From positions 1 through 64,000 of the forward strand of contig MEOG01000123.1 in the NCBI GenBank assembly GCA_001769125.1: a DNA stretch of 64,000 nt. Direction: 5' to 3'. The notes under the pieces were generated by a model. The model had not been told where the DNA came from. It was given only the letters and a program-made list of their open reading frames with translations, and ran no database searches. Every line of letters begins with the position of its first letter. The first letter of the stretch is position 1. Position numbers and translations under genes: made by a program. Below, piece by piece: positions 53,331 through 61,029 of this stretch. The DNA is from Bacteroidetes bacterium GWF2_35_48. Lineage in GTDB: Bacteria; Bacteroidota; Bacteroidia; Bacteroidales; GWF2-35-48.

Positions 53331-54197
53331 ATGAAAAACTTATTAATAATAATATTGGTTTTTGAATTAGTGTTTTCAATAAATGAATTAAAAGCACAAC
53401 AGGTAAATAATAAGATATATTCTGAGATTTGTGATTGCTGGAATTGTCTTATGAATAATAAAAATAAAGAGGCAATAATTAAAGGTGTTTTTCGTAAATA
53501 TACCCCTAATAAAATAGGTAAAGGTGCAAATCAGATGTTCTGGGATTGGGAAATTCAATTGAGCGATGGTTATTCAGTACCAATAAAAAATACATATTCA
53601 GAAATAAATTATTCTTCTTTTGAAAACAAATTTGTCCAGATAAAAGGATTGATATTTTTCGGAACAATCATAGGTTCAGGTAAAGAGCAAAGTGCATCAG
53701 GTTATAGAATTGACCCGATAGAAATCGTGGAGATTAATAATTATGATTTCCAAAAAATACTCAAACAAATTCAAGATTCTTTACCAGATAGTTGGACTGC
53801 TTTAACAGATTTAGCTAATGTAAATGAAATTGTTATACAATCTACGACTATTGATTTAAAACCAGACTTGACAACAAGTGATCCACAAGAACTAAAAGGT
53901 AAATGTGAAATTTTTATACTTAGAGTTCCTCGAATTTCTCCAGATTCAATTGAAATTAAACGTAAATTGAATAAAAAATTGAGAGACAATTTACCTCCTC
54001 AAATATCAAAAGATAATCTTAAAATTTGGTATATTCAAAATGAAAAATCGCTGAAATTATTGGATGAAGAACCAACAAATTATGATAATAATTACAGTTA
54101 CAGAATAAAATGTAGGAGATTCCCAAAGAATGATGAAGATAGAAAAACATATAATAGGATTTTGTCATTTTTAAACAGACATTTTATAAGCTATTAA
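53331..54197 (+). CDS. Secreted protein of unknown function
   Basis: 288 residues with a signal peptide (MKNLLIIILVFELVFSINELKAQ). An N-terminal CDCWNC motif (about residues 35-40) could bind metal or form disulfides. The middle (FWDWEIQLSDGYSVPIKN...FVQIKGLIFFG) looks like a small beta-barrel fold. The C-terminal third is charged and helical. No T9SS domain. It is 36 bp downstream of the T9SS cargo gene, so the two may be co-transcribed. Confidence 0.7.
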   Translation: MKNLLIIILVFELVFSINELKAQQVNNKIYSEICDCWNCLMNNKNKEAIIKGVFRKYTPNKIGKGANQMFWDWEIQLSDGYSVPIKNTYSEINYSSFENKFVQIKGLIFFGTIIGSGKEQSASGYRIDPIEIVEINNYDFQKILKQIQDSLPDSWTALTDLANVNEIVIQSTTIDLKPDLTTSDPQELKGKCEIFILRVPRISPDSIEIKRKLNKKLRDNLPPQISKDNLKIWYIQNEKSLKLLDEEPTNYDNNYSYRIKCRRFPKNDEDRKTYNRILSFLNRHFISY

Positions 54198-54284
54198 ACA
54201 CGAAAAATTATCAACCAATTTCAAGACGATACACTAATTCAATGTTCAACAAAAATTTCAAAACTAAAATAAAATGAATCCACT

Positions 54285-54363
54285 CCGAAAAGTATCAATT
54301 CGCCACGAATCTGCCAGACAGTACAGGCAGGTTCGTGTCATTTTTAACCTATGGGGTTTTCGG
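54285..54363. repeat. Branched palindrome, relative of 5317-5424
   Basis: Outer stem CCGAAAA (54285-54291) with TTTTCGG (54357-54363); inner hairpin CACGAATCTGCC (54304-54315) with GGCAGGTTCGTG (54326-54337). The loop keeps the GTAC found in the larger relative. Confidence 0.5.
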
Positions 54364-54403
54364 AATAGACTCAAAAAATAAATAAAATTAATAATTTACA
54401 AAA

Positions 54404-55492
54404 ATGAAAATTTGTAGTAAATGTATAATAAACGATAAATATCCGGGAATTTCTTTCAATGAAGATGGAGCATGTTCCTTGTGTACAGTACAAAAAAAAT
54501 ATAACCCAATTGGTGAAGATAAATTATTGGACATTTTTCAAAAAGCAAAAAAAATATCATCAAAATATGATGCACTCGTTCCATTAAGCGGGGGTAAGGA
54601 CAGTACGTTTATCTTACATTTAGCGGTAAATGTGTATAAGCTTAATGTATTAGCAATGACTTATGATAATGGATTTTTTAGCCCAACTGCATTACAGAAT
54701 ATTCAAAGATCAATAGAAATAACAAAAGTTAAACATATTTTTTGTAAACCAGATACAAAGGTTTTAAAAAAGATTTATAGAAGTACGCTTTTATATTCAG
54801 GAGATATCTGTGGAGCATGTGATATAGGAACAAAGGCGAATATATTAAAAGTTGCAAAAGATTATTCTTGCCCAATTATTCTATATGGAACATCTCCATT
54901 AGAAGAAGATTCATTTTTGCCAGATTCAGTGCAAGATATAGTAAGATTCAAATATATATTAAGCAAATATTCTGATTTGTCAAGAAAAGAAATTAATGAT
55001 TTTTTAATATATCCGAATCTAAATCTATTTTTACTCTCGATTAATAAAAAAATAGGAAAAATGGCAAAAGAAGTAAAACCATTGTTTTATATAAATAACC
55101 CTACCGACAAAGAAATGGGAGAAATTATTGCAAAAGAATTGGATTGGAAAGAAGATACCGGTAAAGAATATTCCAAACATTTCGATTGTATTGCAGAACC
55201 ACTGACAAATTATGTAAGGAATCAAATATATGGTTATGAAAGAAGGCTATGTCAATATAGTAATATGATAAGACGAAACGAAATTTCGAGAGATAAGGCT
55301 TTAGAATTATATTCGAAAGATGAAATCACATCTTTACCAACAAGCTATCAAAATGTTTTACATTATTTAAACCTTACAGAAAAAGACATTCAAATCATAA
55401 TAAAAAATCAGCCCTTAAAATTTGAAAAGCATACTTCAAAAATTAATAGATTTTTTACAAGTTTAATAAAAATTAAACAAAGAATTAATTAG
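54404..55492 (+). CDS. N-acetyl sugar amidotransferase-like PP-loop enzyme
   Basis: 362 residues. It opens with a Cys knuckle MKICSKCIINDKYPGISFNEDGACSLC and has the ATP-pyrophosphatase PP-loop VPLSGGKDSTF, then AMTYDNGFFSPTALQNI and GDICGACDIGTKANI. This is the WbpG/PseA-like family (TIGR03573 type), which makes an amidino group on a nucleotide-linked or lipid-linked amino sugar of O-antigen or flagellin glycans with ammonia from HisH/HisF-like partners. No glycan or hisHF-like genes are adjacent, so it is an orphan here. AT-rich codon use hints at transfer. Confidence 0.85.
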   Translation: MKICSKCIINDKYPGISFNEDGACSLCTVQKKYNPIGEDKLLDIFQKAKKISSKYDALVPLSGGKDSTFILHLAVNVYKLNVLAMTYDNGFFSPTALQNIQRSIEITKVKHIFCKPDTKVLKKIYRSTLLYSGDICGACDIGTKANILKVAKDYSCPIILYGTSPLEEDSFLPDSVQDIVRFKYILSKYSDLSRKEINDFLIYPNLNLFLLSINKKIGKMAKEVKPLFYINNPTDKEMGEIIAKELDWKEDTGKEYSKHFDCIAEPLTNYVRNQIYGYERRLCQYSNMIRRNEISRDKALELYSKDEITSLPTSYQNVLHYLNLTEKDIQIIIKNQPLKFEKHTSKINRFFTSLIKIKQRIN

Positions 55493-55588
55493 TATTTGCA
55501 TTTGAATTATACTCAAAATGCTTAAATTCTTTACCTCTAGGTTTCGATGCTTCGGCTCTGCTCTGCAACCTCAAGCTCAACCTATCAG

Positions 55589-55642
55589 GTTGCAGGTTAC
55601 AAGTTGTAAGTTGTTATAAACCTGTAACTTGCAACATGCAAC
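55589..55642. repeat. GTTGCAGG palindrome, copy 2
   Basis: GTTGCAGGTTACAAG... (55589-55610) pairs 17 of 22 with 55621-55642. Just upstream (55547-55566) is a degenerate TTCGGCTCTGCTC loop relative. The rest of 55493-55981 holds a -7-like TAAATTTG at 55851-55858 and no credible gene. Confidence 0.55.
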
Positions 55643-55981
55643 TAAAATAAAAAAAAGTTAAAATATCAAACGTTTACAGTATAATAACTTTAAAAGCCTG
55701 ATGAAATTACCGAAATGCCAACACGCAATAAACCGAATTTGTATTTTTTATTTGAAACGTTAGTCACTTACGCAATATATATCCCTACGGCAGCTAAGAA
55801 GCGCGAAACAACGCCTGCCCTCGACCTTTGTGCTTTATACAAAAAAAACGTAAATTTGCAACATAAATTTGATAGATTATCGAATGATAAATAAAGAGAC
55901 TGCATATAAAAAAAATTCTGAATTGGTAGAGCGATTTATGCGTTTTTATGTCAAATGCAATAAATAAAAAATAAAAATAAA

Positions 55982-56404
55982 ATGGGACGAATATTAGCCA
56001 TAGATTACGGGAAAAAAAGAGTGGGGTTAGCTGTTACAGACCCGCTGCAAATTATTGCTACATCTTTAACAACGGTTTCAGCACATGATGCTATGTCGTT
56101 TCTTGAAAATTATTTTAAAACAGAAATTGTAGATCGTGTCGTGATAGGATATCCGCGTCAGATGAATAATGAATTATCGGAGGCAGTAGAATTTATTGAC
56201 CCATTTATTGCTGCATTTAAAAAGAAATTTCCTGACAAGCCTATTGAACTTGCAGATGAGCGGTTCACTTCAAAAATGGCATTTCAAACCATGATAGATT
56301 CTGGGATAGGGAAAATGAAGAGAAGAGATAAAGCATTAGTAGATACAATCAGTGCTACAATAATTTTACAGTCATATCTTGAGCAAAAGAAAAATAAAAT
56401 GTAA
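55982..56404 (+). CDS. ruvX: Putative pre-16S rRNA nuclease / Holliday junction resolvase-like
   Basis: 140 residues of the YqgF/RuvX family: ILAIDYGKKRVGLAVTDPLQIIA, VIGYPRQMNNELSEAVEFIDPF, LADERFTSKMA and RRDKALVDTISATIILQSYLEQ, with the Asp/Glu/Asp metal ligands of the RNase H-like fold. The family trims the 5' end of 16S rRNA precursor in E. coli. Its last 31 bases, including the stop codon, are repeated 845 bp downstream because of the zeta-toxin insertion. Confidence 0.93.
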   Translation: MGRILAIDYGKKRVGLAVTDPLQIIATSLTTVSAHDAMSFLENYFKTEIVDRVVIGYPRQMNNELSEAVEFIDPFIAAFKKKFPDKPIELADERFTSKMAFQTMIDSGIGKMKRRDKALVDTISATIILQSYLEQKKNKM

Positions 56405-56419
56405 TTTTGCAGATAAAAT
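56374..56419 (+). repeat. 46-bp direct repeat, left copy (ruvX 3' end plus promoter)
   Basis: Begins ATATCTTGAGCAAAAG, spans the ruvX stop codon, and contains TAATTTTG (56402-56409), a -7 element. 44 of 46 bases match 57219-57264. The zeta-toxin gene starts 33 bp after this copy and probably uses its promoter. Confidence 0.8.
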
Positions 56420-56452
56420 CAAAGAATTAATTTAATTCCTTAATCAACAACG

Positions 56453-57019
56453 ATGCCTAATTTGTATATTATTGCTGGGTGCAATGGAGCAGGAAAAACA
56501 ACAGCTTCATATACAATTTTACCTGAAATGTTAGAATGTAAGGAGTTTGTTAATGCCGATGAAATAGCAAGAGGAATTTCACCTTTTCAACCTGAAAGCG
56601 TATCAATTGAGGCTGGAAGAATTATGTTAAAACGTATTAAAGACTTAATACAAAAACAGGTTGATTTTGCATTTGAAACTACATTGTCTAATCGAAGTTA
56701 TAGACCCCTAATTATTGATGCCCAAAAGAAGGGTTATTCAGTAACTTTAATTTTTTTCTGGCTGAATTCTGTTGACTTAGCTTTGGAAAGAGTAAAAAAA
56801 AGAGTATTATCAGGAGGTCACAATGTGCCACAAGAAACTATTATAAGACGATATAAGACAGGGGTAGATAATATGTCAAGAATTTATTTGTCTATTTGTG
56901 ATTATTGGATGATATTTGACAATTCAGAACCACCGACATCTTTAATCGCAGAAGGGTTGAAAAAAGGAAATTGCACTATTTATAATCATCAATTTTATAA
57001 TCAAATCATAAAGCCATGA
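56453..57019 (+). CDS. Zeta-toxin-like P-loop kinase
   Basis: 188 residues. Walker A IIAGCNGAGKTTASY, the substrate-binding NADEIARGISPFQPESV, the zeta-type FAFETTLSNRSYRPLI and the lid region RVLSGGHNVPQETIIRRY are all present. Zeta/PezT toxins phosphorylate UDP-N-acetylmuramic-type sugars and block cell-wall synthesis, but this short chromosomal class has no proven substrate. The next gene overlaps by 4 bp and is the probable partner. No epsilon-type antitoxin is seen upstream. Confidence 0.85.
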   Translation: MPNLYIIAGCNGAGKTTASYTILPEMLECKEFVNADEIARGISPFQPESVSIEAGRIMLKRIKDLIQKQVDFAFETTLSNRSYRPLIIDAQKKGYSVTLIFFWLNSVDLALERVKKRVLSGGHNVPQETIIRRYKTGVDNMSRIYLSICDYWMIFDNSEPPTSLIAEGLKKGNCTIYNHQFYNQIIKP

Positions 57020-57177
57020 ATCAAGAAATAGCAAAGGATATCCGAGAAAAAATAATAAAAGGACTTCATTTAGCATTTGAAAAACTTTTATTAATAAAGC
57101 AAAAAGAGGATTCAGAATTAGTTTTTTCCAAAAATGGACAAATAATAACAATAAGAGCCAGAGATTTCAAGAAATGA
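57016..57177 (+). CDS. Small partner protein of the zeta-like toxin
   Basis: 53 residues (MNQEIAKDIREKIIKGLHLAFEKL...), ATG overlapping the toxin stop codon (ATGA). The first half is a charged amphipathic helix and the second half strand-like (ELVFSKNGQIITIRARDF). By position and coupling it should be the antitoxin or a regulator, but it resembles neither the epsilon nor the PezA antitoxin. It lies wholly within the direct-repeat cassette. Confidence 0.7.
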   Translation: MNQEIAKDIREKIIKGLHLAFEKLLLIKQKEDSELVFSKNGQIITIRARDFKK

Positions 57178-57218
57178 GTTTTTTATTTGTTGAGTTTAAC
57201 CAAAATAAGAGAGACATT

Positions 57219-57264
57219 ATATCTTGAGCAAAAGAAAAATAAAATGTAGTTTTGCAGACAAAAT
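57219..57264 (+). repeat. 46-bp direct repeat, right copy
   Basis: Second copy of 56374-56419, still containing the last codons of ruvX out of context and a -7 element TAGTTTTG (57247-57254). It precedes def by 91 bp and is probably the original ruvX/def intergenic junction or its duplicate. Confidence 0.8.
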
Positions 57265-57267
57265 ACT

Positions 57268-57330
57268 GTTGCAGGTTTAAAGTTTCAAGTTTAAGGTTCT
57301 AAATTAAACTTGCAACTTGTACCCTGCAAC
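57268..57330. repeat. GTTGCAGG palindrome, copy 3
   Basis: GTTGCAGGTTTAAAG... (57268-57291) pairs 20 of 24 with 57307-57330. It sits between the right direct repeat and the def start. Confidence 0.6.
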
Positions 57331-57355
57331 TTGCAACATTAATCGTGAAACAAAA

Positions 57356-57919
57356 ATGATTTTACCCATTTATATTTACGGGCATCCCGTACTGAAAAAA
57401 AAAGCAGAGGATATTACAAAAGATTATCCCAATCTCGTGAAATTAATTTCTGATATGCGCGCTACTATGGAGAAAGCAGATGGAGTAGGTCTTGCCGCTC
57501 CTCAGGTTGGCTTGTCTGTTCGTCTTGTTTTAGTTGATGCAGAGCCTATGGCAGATGAAGATGATGATACCGAGAATCTGAAAGAATTTAAACGGGTTTT
57601 TATAAACCTTAAAATTGTTGAAGAAGAAGGGGAGGAGTGGCTTTACAAAGAAGGCTGCCTGAGCGTTCCTACTATCAGGGAAGAGATAAAACGAAAATCA
57701 CGGATTCATATTCAATATTTTAATCAGGATTGGATTTTTCAAGATGAATGGATGGATGGGATAAAGGCACGAATTGTTCAACATGAACACGATCATCTCG
57801 AAGGAATTGTAATTCCTGATAGGATTTCTTCTCTTAGAAAACGTCTGCTGAAAGGCAAACTGACAAATATTACTCAAGGTAAATTTGATGCAAAATATAA
57901 AATAAAAATTAATAATTGA
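57356..57919 (+). CDS. def: Peptide deformylase
   Basis: 187 residues from the ATG at 57356; an upstream non-ATG start would add 13 residues from the palindrome. All three family motifs are present: GVGLAAPQVG (motif 1), EGCLSVP (motif 2, metal-binding Cys) and QHEHDHLEG (motif 3, His-Glu-x-x-His). It removes the formyl group from new proteins in the cytoplasm. A short acidic insert (ADEDDDTENLK, about 63-73) is typical of Bacteroidota deformylases. Confidence 0.96.
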   Translation: MILPIYIYGHPVLKKKAEDITKDYPNLVKLISDMRATMEKADGVGLAAPQVGLSVRLVLVDAEPMADEDDDTENLKEFKRVFINLKIVEEEGEEWLYKEGCLSVPTIREEIKRKSRIHIQYFNQDWIFQDEWMDGIKARIVQHEHDHLEGIVIPDRISSLRKRLLKGKLTNITQGKFDAKYKIKINN

Positions 57920-57924
57920 ATGTT

Positions 57925-58464
57925 ATGAAAGTAATTAGAATATCACTCATTTTATTAACAGTTCTATCCTTTTTTTCCTGCAAAGAGCAGCGATTACAGG
58001 ATATTGAGTATATAAAAAATCTTGAGTCAAAAACATTTTCTCCCAATGTCGTAAAGCTGGATACAAAGCTTGCAAATGAGCTGATAAACGCTTATGAAAA
58101 ATTTAATAAAGATTATCCCGATGATACTTTATCTGCAAATTATCTTTTTAAAGCAGGCGAAATATCTATGAGTATGAATGATGGGAAAAAGGCTTTGTTG
58201 TTTTTTGAAATGTATATGAAGCAGTATCCTGAATTTAAAAAAGCTGCGCATTGTTTGTTTCTTCAGGGATTTGTTTATGAAACTCATTTGAAAGATACTG
58301 CTACGGCGCGAAAAAAATACATGCATTTTCTTGAAAAATATCCCACACATGAATTAGTGAAGGATGCATCTGCCTCTATAGAACTTCTTGGAAAAAGTCC
58401 AGAGGAAATTATCAAGCTTTTTGAAGAGCGCCAGAAACAGGCAGTCCAAACCCCGGGAAAATAA
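57925..58464 (+). CDS. TPR lipoprotein
   Basis: 179 residues from the ATG at 57925; a TTG at 57916 overlaps the def stop and is less likely. Lipoprotein signal MKVIRISLILLTVLSFFSC with lipobox Cys. The rest is two or three TPR-like helices (ANELINAYEKFNKDYPDDTLSANYLFKAGEISMSMNDGKKALLFFEMYMKQYPEFKKAAHCLFLQGFVYE), resembling outer-membrane assembly or gliding lipoproteins. Probably co-transcribed with def and comEC. Confidence 0.8.
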   Translation: MKVIRISLILLTVLSFFSCKEQRLQDIEYIKNLESKTFSPNVVKLDTKLANELINAYEKFNKDYPDDTLSANYLFKAGEISMSMNDGKKALLFFEMYMKQYPEFKKAAHCLFLQGFVYETHLKDTATARKKYMHFLEKYPTHELVKDASASIELLGKSPEEIIKLFEERQKQAVQTPGK

Positions 58465-58473
58465 TTTACCTCT

Positions 58474-60576
58474 TTGGACGAGCTGCGCCAGATACCGCTT
58501 CTTCGTCTTGCAATACCTTTTATTGCAGGAATTGCGCTTTCTGTTTATCTACAGATTCAAGTTCCTTTTGTTGAAATTTTTACTTGCTTGGTATTCCTTT
58601 CATTATTTGTTTTTCACAAAAGCAAATTTTTTTCTAATTATCAGACTTCATGGATTCATGGGATGCTGGTGCATCTGTTTTTTATTTTTTGTGGATTTTG
58701 GCTGGTGCAGATCAATCATGCAAAAATAGCAACAGGTATTCCTGAGAATATAAATCTTATTATTTCTGGTGTTGTATCAGATCCTCCAGCAGAAGGAGGA
58801 AAGAGCCATCGCATTGTGATTGAAGCAGACCAGTACAAAATAAAAAAAGACTGGCAATCTGTAAAAGGGAAAATACTATTGTATTTAGAAAAAGATTCAC
58901 TTATACAAATTCCTGAGCCCGGCGATAAATTAGTTTTTATTACAAATCTTTCAAGGGTTAAAAGTCCTGCGAATCCTTCTGAATTCGATTATAGGCAGTA
59001 TTTGTATTATCGTCATATAGTGCAGCAGGGTTTTATTAAAAAAGATCATTGGAAACTTGTGGCAAAAATGCAGGGAAATTCTTTAGTAACCTATGCAAAC
59101 CGTGTGAGAAATTATCTTATAGATGTATTCAGAAAAAGCGGTTTGGTTGGCGATGAGCTTGCTGTAGCAGCGGCTTTAACAATCGGGTATAAAGATTTGC
59201 TTGAGCAGGATATACGAAGCGCGTATTCTTCTTCCGGTGCTATGCATATTCTTGCAGTTTCAGGTTTGCACGTGGGAATTATTTTTGTAATTTTTAATTT
59301 CTTATTATTTTTTCTCGAAAAATTTAAAAATGGAAAATTAATTAAAGCGTGTATTATTATTTTATTGCTCTGGTTTTATGCTTTTATCACAGGGCTGTCT
59401 CCCGCTGTATTACGTGCAGCAACTATGTTTACATTTGTGGTAATCGGTAAGTCATTAAACCGACAGGTTAGTATCTACAATTCAATGTCAGGAGCTGCGC
59501 TGATACTATTGTTTTACAATCCATTTTATATTGCAGACGTGGGGTTTCAGCTCTCATTTATTGCGGTTATTGGTATTGTAGCTTTGCAACCGGGGATATA
59601 TAAATTATTGTATTTTAAATCGTGGCTGCCTGATAAAATTTGGGGGCTTGTTGCAGTATCTCTTGCTGCTCAAATAGCGACACTTCCAATAACCTTATAT
59701 CATTTCCATCAGTTTCCGAATTATTTTATTCTTACAAATATTGTTGCAATACCTCTTGCTACATTAATATTGTATATGTCTGTTATGCTGTTTGTGTTTT
59801 CTTTTTGGGATTCATTGTTGGTTATAACGGGAAAAATTCTTATTTTTTTAACCTGGTTGCAAAATTCTTTTTTAAAGTGGCTGGAGGAGTTGCCTTATGC
59901 GGTTACTTCGGGAATAAATATTACAGCAACACAAGCAATAATTTTATCATTAATGATTGTTATAGTTTATCATGCTATAAAAGCACGAAAATTATGGCTT
60001 GTTAATGCTTCTCTGGTATTTTTGATTTTTTTTCAAAGCATTACTGTATATGAAAATTTCAACTCCTATTACCAGAAAAAAATAATCGTGTATAAGTTTT
60101 CAAAAGCAGTGGCTATTAATTTTATTTATGGAACAAAATGCGCCGTACTTGAGGATAATGTTGAAGGGAACTCCAGAGTTAAACAAGTAATTACCGGAGG
60201 ATGCACTGGTTTGGGAATAGATGATATAAACTGGATTCCTTTTAACGACTCTACAAAGATGCTGTTCTCTTCAGAAAATTTTTTCAGAAAAAATAGTTTC
60301 ATGAAAATATTTAATACGCGCTTTGTATATGCAGATAATAGTTTTATAAGATCCATTTCTTCTTTTTCAGATACTTTTGAAACAGATTATCTGTATTACA
60401 ATGGTAACAAATTTTCTGATATAAAAATTTTGATTCAAAAATTTTCAATTAAAAAGAAGTTGATTTTTAATGGGCAAAATCAATTGTTTAAAGAAAAAGT
60501 GTTGGAGTTATTGAAGCAAAAAAAATTGTCTCTTTATGATTTGAATGAGAATGAAGCTTTGGTGGTTGATTTGTGA
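58474..60576 (+). CDS. comEC: ComEC/Rec2-type DNA uptake channel protein, no metallo-lactamase domain
   Basis: 700 residues. The N-terminal OB-like DUF4131 region (about 25-180) is followed by the Competence domain with about ten helices (LAVAAALTIGYKDLLEQDIRSAYSSSGAMHILAVSGLHVGIIFVIF ... FYAFITGLSPAVLRAATMFTFVVIGK ... ADVGFQLSFIAVIGIVALQPGI). The C-terminal 170 residues lack the HxHxDH of a metallo-beta-lactamase, as in other Bacteroidota ComEC proteins. The best start is TTG at 58474, as no ATG lies nearby. It should carry single-stranded DNA across the inner membrane. Confidence 0.9.
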   Translation: MDELRQIPLLRLAIPFIAGIALSVYLQIQVPFVEIFTCLVFLSLFVFHKSKFFSNYQTSWIHGMLVHLFFIFCGFWLVQINHAKIATGIPENINLIISGVVSDPPAEGGKSHRIVIEADQYKIKKDWQSVKGKILLYLEKDSLIQIPEPGDKLVFITNLSRVKSPANPSEFDYRQYLYYRHIVQQGFIKKDHWKLVAKMQGNSLVTYANRVRNYLIDVFRKSGLVGDELAVAAALTIGYKDLLEQDIRSAYSSSGAMHILAVSGLHVGIIFVIFNFLLFFLEKFKNGKLIKACIIILLLWFYAFITGLSPAVLRAATMFTFVVIGKSLNRQVSIYNSMSGAALILLFYNPFYIADVGFQLSFIAVIGIVALQPGIYKLLYFKSWLPDKIWGLVAVSLAAQIATLPITLYHFHQFPNYFILTNIVAIPLATLILYMSVMLFVFSFWDSLLVITGKILIFLTWLQNSFLKWLEELPYAVTSGINITATQAIILSLMIVIVYHAIKARKLWLVNASLVFLIFFQSITVYENFNSYYQKKIIVYKFSKAVAINFIYGTKCAVLEDNVEGNSRVKQVITGGCTGLGIDDINWIPFNDSTKMLFSSENFFRKNSFMKIFNTRFVYADNSFIRSISSFSDTFETDYLYYNGNKFSDIKILIQKFSIKKKLIFNGQNQLFKEKVLELLKQKKLSLYDLNENEALVVDL

Positions 60577-60583
60577 AAAAAAG

Positions 60584-61019
60584 GTTATTCGAAAAAATTA
60601 GTGAATGTTTAAATACCCGGCTACTTAGTGTCTGCTGAAAAAGTCTGTCGTATGCCAGATTCGAGGCGACAAGACGAAGATGTATAATAATACTTCGAGT
60701 CGCAGGCAACAAAGAAGATGGTATGCGACAGACTAACAAAACAAAAATATAAAATTATAAAAAGAAGGTGCAAGGATTTTTAATGAATCATTTATTTTAT
60801 CTTGCACTTGTTATAAGAATAACATATTCTAATCATTTAATATCAAATACGTTTTGTGATTTTCAGCAGACCCTAATTATTCGATGGGAACACCCTCGAG
60901 GTTTATACCCGGCAGGTACTCTGAAATCTTGAGGGTGTTTTCCGTTTGAAAATAGCCGGGCATCACTTGTCTTAAATAAAGTTAATTATTTACTATCCAC
61001 TAAAAATGTCGAATAACCG
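60584..61019. mobile_element. Nested inverted-repeat element, non-coding
   Basis: Outermost: GGTTATTCGA (60584-60593) mirrors 61010-61019, with TTAGTG and CCGGCTA segments also mirrored. Next: TTAGTGTCTGCTGAAAA (60625-60641) with 60860-60876, 16 of 17. Inside: AGTCTGTCGTATGCCA (60642-60657) with TGGTATGCGACAGACT at about 60719-60734. Separately, AACACCCTCGAG (60889-60900) pairs with 60928-60939. The region has no gene. It looks like a MITE that landed inside an older palindrome. Confidence 0.6.
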
Positions 61020-61029
61020 AGATGATTTT

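Noticed and set aside
55884-55967. A 27-codon frame (MINKETAYKKNSELVERFMRFYVKCNK) ahead of ruvX.
   Set aside because: Too short, no ribosome-binding site and no recognised family; could be chance in AT-rich DNA.
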